Of a stretch of DNA of 57,315 bases, positions 10,073 through 19,473 are shown piece by piece. How positions within the stretch are numbered: the first letter of the stretch is position 1; the number at the start of each line of letters is the position of its first letter. The notes beneath the pieces were generated by a model. The model saw only the letters and a list, made by a program, of their open reading frames with translations. It did no database searches and was not told where the DNA came from. The stretch spans positions 1-57,315 of the forward strand of contig CABYXQ010000002.1 of NCBI GenBank assembly GCA_902522915.1, given 5' to 3'. A program made the translations under genes and the position numbers. This DNA comes from an uncultured Pelagibacteraceae bacterium (GTDB taxonomy: Bacteria > Pseudomonadota > Alphaproteobacteria > Pelagibacterales > Pelagibacteraceae).

Positions 10073-12460
10073 ATGATGGCTCATTTATATCAAAATTTTA
10101 TACTTAAAAATCCAAAGGGAATATTCATAATACTTATTATAGCAATCTTAAGTTTCGGATATTTTTCTAAAGATTTTAGGTTGGATGCTTCATCAGAAAC
10201 TTTGCTAATCGAAGGTGATCCTGATTTAATTTACCTTAAAGAGGTATCTAAAAGATACGGCTCTAAGGACTTCTTAATAATCACTTATACACCTTATGAA
10301 GGCATGTCTACTGATACTTCAATAAACAACCTGCTAAGTTTAAAATATAAAATTCAAAGCCTTAGCTGGGTGCACAGTGTAATAACTTTGTTAGATATTC
10401 CTCTTTTAAATAACTCAGATACCTCGCTACAAGAAAGATTACAAAATTTTAAAACTTTAAAAGATGAAGATGTAGATAGAAATAGAGGTTTTAAGGAAAT
10501 TTTAAATAGTCCAGTTTTTAGAAATTTTGTTATTAGTGAAGATGGAAAAACAAGTGGTATAATTGTCAATATTAAAGAAAATAAAAAAATTGAAAGTAGT
10601 AAAAATAAATCAAAAAAAGAAATAGAAGATTACAAAGACCAGATTAAAAAACAAAATCATCAAAATATTTTAGAAATAAGAGATGTTATTAAGAGTTACG
10701 AAGATGTAGGAAAAATATATCTTGGCGGAATTCCCATGATTGCTGATGACATGATGTCTTTTATAAAAAGTGACATTATAGTTTTTGGTTTAGGAGTTCT
10801 TTTATTTATTATTATAACTTTATGGTATGTGTTCAGAAAACTAATATGGATTATTGTTCCTGTCAGTAGTTGTTTGTTTTCAGTAATAATCATGATGGGT
10901 ATATTGGGGCTTTTAGGATGGAAAGTAACGGTAATCTCTTCAAACTTTATAGCTTTAATGCTGATATTAACTATGGCAATGAATATCCATATGAGTACTC
11001 GGTTTATTCAGTTAAAAAATGATTTTCCAAAAAAAAATAATTTTGAAATTATATCTTTAACAACAAATAAAATGTTTTGGCCTATTCTTTATACAGTCTT
11101 AACAACAATATTCGCTTTTTTATCATTAATTTTTAGTGAAATTAAACCTATTATTGATTTTGGTTGGATGATGACATTTGGTTTGGTCACATCTTTTATT
11201 GTAACTTTTAGTCTATTACCAACTCTCTTAAATTTTACTTCTATTCAAAATATTTCAATAAAAAAAGAGCAAAACTCAAAAATTACAAATTTTTTAAGTT
11301 TGATTGCTTTAAATAATAAAAAAATAATTTTTATAGTTACTGGATTAATTATAATATTTAGTGTGTTTGGAATTAGTCGTCTTGAAGTCGAAAATAGTTT
11401 TATTAATTACTTCAAAAAAAATACTGAAATATATAAAGGAATGAAGCTTATTGACGAAAAATTAGGTGGCACCACACCTTTAGAGGTTATTTTAAAATTT
11501 CCAAAAATAAAAAAAAAAGACACTGCTGAAGATGATGAGTACGATGATTGGGAAAACGAGGAAGATGGTAATGATGAAAAATATTGGTTTACAAAAGATA
11601 AAATTGATAAAATAACATCAGTTCATAACTATTTGGATAGCCTTCCACAAATTGGAAAAGTTATATCTTTTTCATCTATTATCGATGTTGCAACACAGTT
11701 AAATAATAACAAATCACTTGGTACATTGGAAATGGGTGTTCTTTACTCAAAAATCCCAGAAAATATTAAAACGGAAATTATAGATCCTTATATCTCAATT
11801 GAAAATAATGAGGCTAGAATAAATTTAAGAATTATAGACTCTCAAGAAAATTTAAGAAGAAATGATTTAATCAATAAAATTAATTTTGATCTAAAAAATA
11901 AGATTGGATTAAAAGAAGATGAATATAAACTGGCTGGTGTTTTAATCTTATTTAATAATTTATTACAAAGTTTATTTAAATCTCAAATACTAACATTAGG
12001 ACTTGTTATGATTGGAATACTCTCAATGTTTTTAATTTTATTTAGAAATATTAAACTTTCTTTAATTGGAGTAATACCAAATTTTATTGCTGCATTTTTT
12101 ATATTAGGCATTATTGGATTGCTTGGAATTCCATTAGATATGATGACAATAACTATAGCTGCTATTACTATTGGCATAGCTGTGGACAATAGTATTCATT
12201 ATATTTACAGATTTAAAGAAGAATTTATGAAAATCAAAGATTACAATAAAACTTTAAAAATATGCCATTCAACAGTTGGTATTGCAATTTTAAATACTTC
12301 TATAACTATTATTTTTGGATTTTCTATTTTAGTTTTGTCTAAATTTATACCTACTATTTACTTTGGTGTATTTACAGGTCTTGCTATGTTACTTGCGATG
12401 ATATCTGTTTTGACGTTACTACCCTCTTTAATATTGATATTAAAACCTTTTAATAAATAA
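10073..12460 (+). CDS. RND-superfamily (MMPL/SSD-type) predicted exporter
   Basis: A large inner-membrane protein of 795 residues with the RND layout: one N-terminal helix (about 15-30), a periplasmic loop, a bundle of helices (about 235-390), a second helix near 418-436, another loop, and a second bundle (about 640-790). It resembles the 'predicted exporter of the RND superfamily' group, which includes hopanoid exporter HpnN, rather than AcrB-type pumps. The second loop holds a very acidic insert, residues about 481-512 (AEDDEYDDWENEEDGNDEK). No adaptor or outer-membrane gene is adjacent. The substrate is not evident; a lipid or sterol-like molecule is a guess from the family. Confidence 0.82.
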   Translation: MMAHLYQNFILKNPKGIFIILIIAILSFGYFSKDFRLDASSETLLIEGDPDLIYLKEVSKRYGSKDFLIITYTPYEGMSTDTSINNLLSLKYKIQSLSWVHSVITLLDIPLLNNSDTSLQERLQNFKTLKDEDVDRNRGFKEILNSPVFRNFVISEDGKTSGIIVNIKENKKIESSKNKSKKEIEDYKDQIKKQNHQNILEIRDVIKSYEDVGKIYLGGIPMIADDMMSFIKSDIIVFGLGVLLFIIITLWYVFRKLIWIIVPVSSCLFSVIIMMGILGLLGWKVTVISSNFIALMLILTMAMNIHMSTRFIQLKNDFPKKNNFEIISLTTNKMFWPILYTVLTTIFAFLSLIFSEIKPIIDFGWMMTFGLVTSFIVTFSLLPTLLNFTSIQNISIKKEQNSKITNFLSLIALNNKKIIFIVTGLIIIFSVFGISRLEVENSFINYFKKNTEIYKGMKLIDEKLGGTTPLEVILKFPKIKKKDTAEDDEYDDWENEEDGNDEKYWFTKDKIDKITSVHNYLDSLPQIGKVISFSSIIDVATQLNNNKSLGTLEMGVLYSKIPENIKTEIIDPYISIENNEARINLRIIDSQENLRRNDLINKINFDLKNKIGLKEDEYKLAGVLILFNNLLQSLFKSQILTLGLVMIGILSMFLILFRNIKLSLIGVIPNFIAAFFILGIIGLLGIPLDMMTITIAAITIGIAVDNSIHYIYRFKEEFMKIKDYNKTLKICHSTVGIAILNTSITIIFGFSILVLSKFIPTIYFGVFTGLAMLLAMISVLTLLPSLILILKPFNK

Positions 12461-12465
12461 ATCTT

Positions 12466-13011
12466 ATGATTGAAAATTTAAAAAGTTTTTATCAGATAAT
12501 TTCTTTTGTAGATATCTTGTACACAATAATAACAATTTTATCTTTAATAAAATGTTATAAAAATGGTTTTGTCTTAAGTATTCTTTCTATGGCAAAATGG
12601 TTATTGGCTTATGTAGTAACTTTAATTTTATTTCCAAAGATCAAACCATATGTAAAAGATATAATTGATAATGAATATGTGCTTGATATTGGTTTGGGTA
12701 TTACTATTTTTATTCTTGTTATATTCCTCGTTCTTTTGGTTAACAAAGGAATAAGCAAAGCTGTCAGCTACACAGGTATTGGTGGACTAGATACAACTTT
12801 TGGATTCTTTTTTGGCTTTATAAGAGCTTATATTATTTCGGTATGTATTTTTTCAGGAATTCATGTTGTGTATAATTACGATAAATGGCCAATAAATTTT
12901 GACCAATCATACATCTTTCCATACCTTGAAAAAGGTAGTAAATATCTCATTAAAGAATTTCCAAATGAAAAAACATATCAAGATTCCAAGAAGAAAATTG
13001 AAGACCTTTGA
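12466..13011 (+). CDS. cvpA: CvpA family membrane protein
   Basis: At 181 residues it has four to five predicted membrane helices (about 15-30, 38-60, 73-95, 105-130). The early 'FVDILYTIITILSLIKCYKNGF' region and 'FGFFFGFIRAYIIS' match the CvpA/colicin V production family. CvpA lies directly upstream of purF in many proteobacteria, as here. Its biochemical role is unsettled; cell-envelope roles have been reported in enteric bacteria. The 3' end overlaps the likely purF start by 47 bases. Confidence 0.85.
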   Translation: MIENLKSFYQIISFVDILYTIITILSLIKCYKNGFVLSILSMAKWLLAYVVTLILFPKIKPYVKDIIDNEYVLDIGLGITIFILVIFLVLLVNKGISKAVSYTGIGGLDTTFGFFFGFIRAYIISVCIFSGIHVVYNYDKWPINFDQSYIFPYLEKGSKYLIKEFPNEKTYQDSKKKIEDL

Positions 13012-14446
13012 TCCAAAATTAAAAGAGGAATGTGGTGTTTTTGGTATAAGTAACGCTGAAGAGGCATCTGCATTAACTGCTCTCGGCCTTCATGCTCTAC
13101 AACATCGAGGTCAAGAAGGTTGTGGAATAGTAACATTTGATGGTGAAAAATATTATTCAGAAAAGAGATTTGGCTTAGTTGGAGATAATTTTAACAAAGA
13201 AAAAGTTCTTAAAAATTTAAAAGGTAATTATGCAATTGGTCATAATAGATATAGCACAACCGGAAGCAATACTCTAAGAAATATACAGCCTTTTTTTGCT
13301 GATACAAATGCAGGAGGCATAGGTGTTTCACATAATGGGAATTTGACTAATTCAATATCTTTAAGAAATAAGCTAGTTGAAGAAGGTGCTATATTTTACA
13401 CAACATCAGATACTGAAACAATTGTTCAATTAATTGCTAAATCTAAAAGAACAAAAACAATCGATAAAATAGTAGATGCAATTTTTCAAATTCAGGGTGG
13501 TTATGCGCTAGTTATGTTAACTCAAAACTCGTTAGTAGGCGTAAGAGATCCATATGGAATAAGACCATTGGTGATTGGTAAACTAGGAAATAGTTATGTG
13601 TTAGCCTCTGAAACTTGTGCTTTAGATATTATTGGAGCAAAATATTTAAGAGATGTTGAGAATGGTGAAATTGTTTTAATAGAAAATAATAAGCTTACTA
13701 GCACAAAACCCTTTCCACCTAAAAAAATAAGACCTTGTGTTTTTGAATATATATATTTTTCAAGACCAGACAGTATTCTAGATAATAAAAGTGCTTACGA
13801 ACACAGAAAAAATATTGGAAAAGAACTAGCAAAAGAAAATGATATCAAAGCAGATATAGTTGTACCGGTGCCAGATTCTGGAAATGCTGTGGCCCTTGGA
13901 TTTGCACAACATCTTAAAATGAATTATGAACACGGACTTATTAGGAACCATTATGTTGGAAGAACATTTATTGAACCAAGTCAAAAAATTAGAAGTTTAG
14001 GAGTTAAATTAAAACTAAATTCAAATAAAACCACTATCAAAAATAAAAAAATTATTTTAATTGATGACTCTTTAGTAAGAGGAACTACTTCGTACAAGAT
14101 TGTTAAAATGTTATATGACTCCGGAGCTAAAGAAGTTCATGTAAAAATTGCTAGTCCTGAAATAAAATATCCAGATTTTTATGGAGTAGATACTCCTACT
14201 AAAAAAGAATTGTTAGCTGCAAATAAAACAAATCAAGAAATATGTGATTATATTGGAGCTAAGTCTTTAAAATTTTTATCTATAGATGGTTTGTATAGAG
14301 CTATTGGTTTTAAAAATAGAAATGAAACTTATCCTCAACTAACAGATCATTATTTTACAGGTGACTATCCAGTAGAACCTATTGATGAATTAGGTGATAG
14401 CAAAATTACTCAATTATCATTATTAAGTTCTGCATCAAACAATTAG
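12965..14446 (+). CDS. purF: Amidophosphoribosyltransferase
   Basis: Commits PRPP and glutamine to purine synthesis. The N-terminal nucleophile glutaminase domain begins at C23 in 'LKEECGVFGI', after a short propeptide that is probably removed. The PRTase domain has the PRPP loop 'IILIDDSLVRGTTS'. I chose the ATG at 12965; an upstream TTG at 12899 would add 22 residues unlike the family and lies deeper in cvpA. The four-cysteine iron-sulfur pattern of B. subtilis-type enzymes was not checked in detail. An HD-domain gene starts 3 bases later. Confidence 0.95.
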   Translation: MKKHIKIPRRKLKTFDPKLKEECGVFGISNAEEASALTALGLHALQHRGQEGCGIVTFDGEKYYSEKRFGLVGDNFNKEKVLKNLKGNYAIGHNRYSTTGSNTLRNIQPFFADTNAGGIGVSHNGNLTNSISLRNKLVEEGAIFYTTSDTETIVQLIAKSKRTKTIDKIVDAIFQIQGGYALVMLTQNSLVGVRDPYGIRPLVIGKLGNSYVLASETCALDIIGAKYLRDVENGEIVLIENNKLTSTKPFPPKKIRPCVFEYIYFSRPDSILDNKSAYEHRKNIGKELAKENDIKADIVVPVPDSGNAVALGFAQHLKMNYEHGLIRNHYVGRTFIEPSQKIRSLGVKLKLNSNKTTIKNKKIILIDDSLVRGTTSYKIVKMLYDSGAKEVHVKIASPEIKYPDFYGVDTPTKKELLAANKTNQEICDYIGAKSLKFLSIDGLYRAIGFKNRNETYPQLTDHYFTGDYPVEPIDELGDSKITQLSLLSSASNN

Positions 14447-14449
14447 TAT

Positions 14450-15007
14450 ATGAAAAAAGTGAATTTTACTCAGATGAAAGATGGTAATAAAGAAGATTAT
14501 CAACTTTTAGAAAAATATGAAAAGAATTTTGAGAGGAATACTGCAAAAAGAATTTTAAAATATCTTGCTTCACAAACTAGCACTCTTGAAGGATATAAAA
14601 TTACAAGATTAGAACATTCTTTACAAGCAGCCACGCGAGCATATAAAGCTGGAGAAAGTAAAGAGATGGTAGTAGCAACTCTTTTACATGATATAGGTGA
14701 CGATCTAGCTCCAATGAATCATTCGCAATATGCAGCATCCATACTTAGACCTTATGTATCTGAAAAAACTTATTGGATAATTAAACACCACGGTCTTTTT
14801 CAAACTTACTATAGCGCTCATCATTTAGGTGGAGATAGGAATGCAAGAGATAAATTTAAAGATCATAAATATTATAAGGCAACAGTAAATTTTTGTGAAA
14901 AATATGATCAAGCGTCATTTGATCCAAATTATAAAAGTATGAGTTTGCAAGACTTTTCTCCAATGGTTGAAAAGATTTTTGCAAAAACTCCTTATTATTT
15001 CCTTTAA
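14450..15007 (+). CDS. HD-domain protein resembling mixed-valent diiron oxygenases (PhnZ-like)
   Basis: A 185-residue single-domain HD protein. Candidate metal ligands are H56 (ITRLEHSLQAA), H80-D81 (LLHDIGDD), H91, H113/H114 (IIKHHG) and D153 or D158. Residues E47/Y49, seven to nine residues before H56, resemble the Tyr/Glu lid pattern recalled from PhnZ, a diiron oxygenase acting on hydroxyphosphonates, rather than the nucleotide-phosphohydrolase pattern. No phosphonate genes (phnY, phnW, phnX, C-P lyase) lie nearby. It sits between purF and gshA. The substrate is unknown; a nucleotide or phosphohydrolase role remains possible. Confidence 0.7.
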   Translation: MKKVNFTQMKDGNKEDYQLLEKYEKNFERNTAKRILKYLASQTSTLEGYKITRLEHSLQAATRAYKAGESKEMVVATLLHDIGDDLAPMNHSQYAASILRPYVSEKTYWIIKHHGLFQTYYSAHHLGGDRNARDKFKDHKYYKATVNFCEKYDQASFDPNYKSMSLQDFSPMVEKIFAKTPYYFL

Positions 15008-15036
15008 ATAATATAATAAATTACTATTAAACTATT

Positions 15037-16332
15037 ATGTTTCAAACAAAAGAACAAATAATTCAATATTTTAAATCTGGAATAAAAAAACAAGAAGATT
15101 TTAAAATTGGAATAGAACATGAAAAATTTCTTTTTAATAAAGTTAATAATAAAAGAGTAAATTACACCCAAATTAAAAAAATGTTTTCTGCCTTAATGGA
15201 ATTTGGTTGGAATCCTATTTATGAAAAAAAAAATATTATCGCTTTAAATAAAGGTGGAAAAAACATTACACTTGAGCCAGGTAATCAAATAGAGCTATCT
15301 GGAGATAAATTAAATCACATGCATGAAGCATGTGCTGAGTCACAAGATTATTTGTTTGAACTCGAACAAGTAACAAAGAAATTAAATATTAAAATTGTAA
15401 GCTCAGGTTTTGACCCTTTTTCTAAATTAGAAGAAATACCTAATAATCCCAAGGAAAGATATAAACTAATGACCAAAAGTATGCCTTTGGATGGTGAGTT
15501 AAGTTTAGATATGATGTACAGAACATGCGGAACACAATTAAATATAGATTATAAGTCTGAAAATGATTTTAAAAAAAAATTTCTAGTAATTAATTCAATA
15601 GTCCCTATTACCATAGCACTATTTGCTAATTCATCTATAGTTGAAAAAAAAAATAGCAATTATTTATCTTATAGATCAAAAGTATGGCAAAGCACATCTA
15701 GAGGAGGGCTACCAAAATTATTCTTTGAAAATTTAGATTTTGAAAAATATGCAGATTTCATTATGAATTTCCCGATTCTTTTTATCCAACATGAGAATAA
15801 ATATATATCTGGATCCAATTATACATTTAATGATTTTATGGATGGTAATATTAAAGAAATAGAAAATAGACTGCCTACAGAAAGTGATTTAGCTACTCAC
15901 TTAAGTACAATATTTACAGAAAATAGATTAAAAAAATATATTGAATTAAGATCTATGGATACTTGTGGGTGGGATTGTCTTTGTTCTGGACCAGCTTTTT
16001 TTATAGGAATGCTTTATGGTAATTTAGATGAAGCATATGATCTGATAGAAAAATGGGACAAAAATAAAATTATTAATGCATACTTAGAGGCTCCAAAAAA
16101 AGGTTTTAATACAGAATTGATGGGAAAAAATTTGCATTATTGGGCTAATACTATGTTAGATCTTTCACGGAAAGGTCTAAATAAAAGAGATATTTTAAGT
16201 AAAAAAGGGAAAAATGAAACTTTATTTTTAAATCATCTAAGAAAAGTTGTTTTTAATAAAACAACCAACGCAGATTATATGATCGATAAATTTTCAAATA
16301 ACGAAAATTTAGATGAATTATATGACCAATAA
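15037..16332 (+). CDS. gshA: Glutamate-cysteine ligase, proteobacterial/plant type (GCS2)
   Basis: First step of glutathione synthesis: ATP-dependent joining of glutamate and cysteine through the gamma-carboxyl. The 431 residues show IGIEHEKF at 24-31, 'MMYRTCGTQLNIDY' around 160-172 and 'YIELRSMDTCGWDC' near 301-314, the pattern of the alphaproteobacterial/plant enzymes rather than enteric GshA. The plant-type redox switch cysteines cannot be judged from sequence alone. It overlaps gshB at its 3' end, so both steps of the pathway are made together. Confidence 0.92.
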   Translation: MFQTKEQIIQYFKSGIKKQEDFKIGIEHEKFLFNKVNNKRVNYTQIKKMFSALMEFGWNPIYEKKNIIALNKGGKNITLEPGNQIELSGDKLNHMHEACAESQDYLFELEQVTKKLNIKIVSSGFDPFSKLEEIPNNPKERYKLMTKSMPLDGELSLDMMYRTCGTQLNIDYKSENDFKKKFLVINSIVPITIALFANSSIVEKKNSNYLSYRSKVWQSTSRGGLPKLFFENLDFEKYADFIMNFPILFIQHENKYISGSNYTFNDFMDGNIKEIENRLPTESDLATHLSTIFTENRLKKYIELRSMDTCGWDCLCSGPAFFIGMLYGNLDEAYDLIEKWDKNKIINAYLEAPKKGFNTELMGKNLHYWANTMLDLSRKGLNKRDILSKKGKNETLFLNHLRKVVFNKTTNADYMIDKFSNNENLDELYDQ

Positions 16333-17248
16333 AATTATTGCGATTCAAGGCAACCATCCTTCAAATCTAAATCCTCTAACTGATACTAGTATTTTTTTAG
16401 CACATGAAATTCAAAATAAAAAATATAAAATTTTCTATTATGAACCAAAAAATCTTTCTATTTTAAATTCAAAAGTAATTGCAAAAGGTTTTTTTATTAA
16501 ATTTAGTTATAAACAAAAAAAGTTTTTCAAAATATTAAAGAAACAAACTCTAGAACTTGTAAAATGTAAGTTTATTCTAATTCGCCAAGATCCACCATTT
16601 AATCTTGAATATATATCAACTACATTTATTTTAGATAGCATTAAAAATAAAGTTAAATTAATAAATAACCCAACTTCTATAAGAAATGTTTCAGAAAAAT
16701 TATATTCAGTAAAATATCAAAAATTCATGCCAAACACGATTTTTACTCAAGATTTAGGTGAAATTAAAAATTTTATCAATAAACATAACAAAATAATAAT
16801 TAAACCAATTCATAGCTTCAGTGGTAACGACATTCATTTATTAAAAAGTTTTGATTCAAAATTAATAAATAATTTTATTAGAAAACATGATCATATTATG
16901 TGCCAAAAATTTTTACCTAAGATAAGCAAAGGTGATAAAAGGGTTTTTATTATTAATGGAAAAGTATGTGGGGCAATTTCAAGAGTTCCAAAAAAAGGAT
17001 CTTTTTTAAGTAATATGAGCAAAGGTGCAAGACCAATTAATATCAAATTGACAAAGATAGAAAATAAAATTTCAAAATTAATTGCTAAAGATTTAAAAAA
17101 AGAAAATATTTTTTTTGCAGGAATTGATTTTATTGATCAAAAACTTAATGGAGATATAAATGTTACTTCTCCTACTGGACTAAAAACACTTTTTGATCTA
17201 TCGGGAAAAAATTTAGCTGAGACTTTTTGGAAAGAATTAAAAGTGTGA
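16322..17248 (+). CDS. gshB: Glutathione synthetase
   Basis: Adds glycine to gamma-glutamylcysteine using ATP. It has an ATP-grasp fold with the nucleotide-binding 'IIIKPIHSFSGNDIHLL' near residue 158, 'MSKGARP' and the C-terminal 'INVTSPTGL' near 279, which binds metal and phosphate. The likely start is ATG 16322 (MTNKIIAIQGN); an ATG at 16313 would add three residues. It overlaps gshA by 11 bases and the next gene by 4. The length of about 308 residues is normal. Confidence 0.92.
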   Translation: MTNKIIAIQGNHPSNLNPLTDTSIFLAHEIQNKKYKIFYYEPKNLSILNSKVIAKGFFIKFSYKQKKFFKILKKQTLELVKCKFILIRQDPPFNLEYISTTFILDSIKNKVKLINNPTSIRNVSEKLYSVKYQKFMPNTIFTQDLGEIKNFINKHNKIIIKPIHSFSGNDIHLLKSFDSKLINNFIRKHDHIMCQKFLPKISKGDKRVFIINGKVCGAISRVPKKGSFLSNMSKGARPINIKLTKIENKISKLIAKDLKKENIFFAGIDFIDQKLNGDINVTSPTGLKTLFDLSGKNLAETFWKELKV

Positions 17249-18105
17249 AAAATTTAACCAATCAATATAAAGGTTCTTTGTTGGCCTTTATAGCCGTAAT
17301 GCTTATTACTCCAGATACTCTATTAATAAGATTATCTAATATCGAAACTTGGGGCATGTTATTTTATAGAGGCGCTATTCCTTTTGTAATAGTTTTAATA
17401 GGATTGTTAATTTTTTATAATAAAAATTTTTTAAACGCCTTGTTTAATGTAGGTTATACAGGAATATTTTATACTATCAGTTTTGCTATTTGTAATATTA
17501 CTTTTCTTGTTTCCATTCAAAATACAAATGTAGCAAATACTTTGATTATGGTTGCTACAGCTCCCATGCTTTCTGCCATTTTAGGAGGTATTTTTTTAAA
17601 AGAGGTGCCAGATAGAAAAACTTGGATTGCAATAATAATCACTTTTCTTTCAGCTCTGTATATATTTTATGACTCTATTCAATTAGGTAACTTTTTTGGA
17701 GATTTTATGGGATTAATAACTGCGACTGGCCTCGCTGTTAATGCTGTATTAGTTAGATCCGCAAAAGATCGAGATCTACTTCCCGCAGCTGTTTCAGGTA
17801 AATTATGTGTAGCAATTTTTGCATTTTTCTTTGTTGATAGTTTTGATTTAGTTGGAAACGATATTATTTATGTCCCGCTAATGTGTGTTTTATGTGTTGC
17901 AATACCATTTGTTTTAGTAACTATAGCTCCTAGATTTATTCCTGCTGCAGAGGTAAATCTATTCTTTTTATTGGAGACTATTATAGGACCTATTTGGGTA
18001 TGGATGATAATCAAGGAACAGCCTAGCCTAGAGACTATCCAGGGGGGGATTGTAATTATATTAACAATTGCAATTCACTCATTTCTCAAACTTAAAAAAT
18101 CTTAG
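17245..18105 (+). CDS. DMT-superfamily (EamA) transporter
   Basis: Inner-membrane protein of about 286 residues with ten predicted helices in two EamA halves. The second half carries 'ATGLAVNAVLVRSAKDRD' and 'PRFIPAAEVNLFFLLETIIG'. The likely start is GTG at 17245, overlapping the gshB stop in GTGA; a TTG at 17227 is an alternative. Being coupled to gshAB it may move glutathione-related thiols or amino acids, but that is only context. Two other EamA genes occur at 32579 and 50421. Confidence 0.85.
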   Translation: MKNLTNQYKGSLLAFIAVMLITPDTLLIRLSNIETWGMLFYRGAIPFVIVLIGLLIFYNKNFLNALFNVGYTGIFYTISFAICNITFLVSIQNTNVANTLIMVATAPMLSAILGGIFLKEVPDRKTWIAIIITFLSALYIFYDSIQLGNFFGDFMGLITATGLAVNAVLVRSAKDRDLLPAAVSGKLCVAIFAFFFVDSFDLVGNDIIYVPLMCVLCVAIPFVLVTIAPRFIPAAEVNLFFLLETIIGPIWVWMIIKEQPSLETIQGGIVIILTIAIHSFLKLKKS

Positions 18106-18162
18106 ATCTTAAATTACTATTAACTTGATTTAGCCACAAATCAGAAATAGATAGCGACTAAT

Positions 18163-19464
18163 ATGAGTAAAATATTAAAGAATTCATGGGCATTATTTTT
18201 AGGTATGGGCTTAATTATGCTTTCGCATGGCTATCAAGGCTCACTTCTTGGTGTAAGAGCTGTTAAAGAAGAATTCAGTTTAACTGCGACAGGTTTTATG
18301 TTGTCAGGTTACTACATTGGATATTTTATTGGGGCAAGATCCATAACAAGTCTGATTTCAAGAGTAGGACATATAAGAGTTTTTGCAGCCTTTGCATCAA
18401 TAGCATCAATAGTAGTTCTTATGCACTCAATTTTTGTGAATCCATTTACTTGGTTCATATTAAGAATAGTAACAGGAATTAGTATGGTTTCTATATATAC
18501 CATTGCTGAAAGTTGGTTAAACGATAGATCATCTAACAAAAATAGAGGGAGTGTCTTATCTATTTATATGATCATACTTTATGGATCAATGGCTATAGGA
18601 ATGTTTTTTTTGAATTTTAGTTCGCCATTAGATTTTCAGCCATTTATTCTTATATCTTTATTTATGTCGTTAGCTCTTATTCCAATTTTACTAACCAAAA
18701 AAAAAGCACCTACATTTAAAAAAATTACAAGCATGAGCTTGAAAGAACTTTATAAAGTTTCACCATTAGGAATGGTGGGGTCAATTTTTTATGGGACAAC
18801 ACAGTCTGCTTTATTTTCTCTAATACCGGTTTATGCAGCCTCAATGAATTTTTCAATTTTAGAAATATCTATTGTAACTTTTTTAGTTGCAATCTCAGGT
18901 GCTTTATCTCAATGGCCAATTGGAAAATTTTCAGATACTTTTGATAGAAGAAAAGTAATAATTTACACAACTTTTGCAGCAGCTTTTTTTGCACTATGTT
19001 CGATTTTTGCAAGCGGAACTATGTTTTATGATGGTGTGCTAGGATCAAGTAAAAAATGGTTTTATTTTTTTATTGTATTATTTGCTTTTGCAAGCTTGCC
19101 AATGTTTGCAATTATTTTTGCTCATACAAATGATTATATTACAAAAGAAAAGTTTGTTGCAGCTGGCGCAGGATTACAGTTTGCATTTGGTTTAGGTGCT
19201 ATAAGTGGACCTTTTTTATGTTCATTATTGATGAATATAATAGGGCCAAATGGTTATTTCGTATTTTTGATTTTTTTTCACAGTATCATTGGTATTTTTG
19301 GAATTTACAGAATGAAAATTAGAGATACACAAGACAATCCAGACTCTCAATTTACTCCTTTACCACAAACTATAACTCCAATTGGTATGGAGCTTAACCC
19401 TACAACTGAACCCATTGAAGAGCCCATTAAAAGTGTACCGATTTCTGTTGAAAAAGAAAGCTAA
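18163..19464 (+). CDS. MFS transporter (YcaD-like)
   Basis: Twelve-helix major facilitator of 433 residues. The loop 2-3 motif region 'SLISRVGHIRVF' is near residue 65, and its second-half counterpart 'GKFSDTFDRRKVI' is near 253-265. 'GYQGSLLGVRAVKEEFS' at the first helix is typical of the YcaD/sugar-porter-like group. A soluble proline/threonine-rich tail (about 395-433) follows the last helix. The 57-base gap before it suggests its own promoter. It converges with the ABC operon on the other strand, 9 bases apart. The substrate is not evident. Confidence 0.85.
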   Translation: MSKILKNSWALFLGMGLIMLSHGYQGSLLGVRAVKEEFSLTATGFMLSGYYIGYFIGARSITSLISRVGHIRVFAAFASIASIVVLMHSIFVNPFTWFILRIVTGISMVSIYTIAESWLNDRSSNKNRGSVLSIYMIILYGSMAIGMFFLNFSSPLDFQPFILISLFMSLALIPILLTKKKAPTFKKITSMSLKELYKVSPLGMVGSIFYGTTQSALFSLIPVYAASMNFSILEISIVTFLVAISGALSQWPIGKFSDTFDRRKVIIYTTFAAAFFALCSIFASGTMFYDGVLGSSKKWFYFFIVLFAFASLPMFAIIFAHTNDYITKEKFVAAGAGLQFAFGLGAISGPFLCSLLMNIIGPNGYFVFLIFFHSIIGIFGIYRMKIRDTQDNPDSQFTPLPQTITPIGMELNPTTEPIEEPIKSVPISVEKES

Positions 19465-19473
19465 CCGCTATAT

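Noticed and set aside
12899-12964. TTG-initiated extension of purF
   Set aside because: It adds 22 residues of no family similarity and lies deep within cvpA; ATG 12965 is sufficient.
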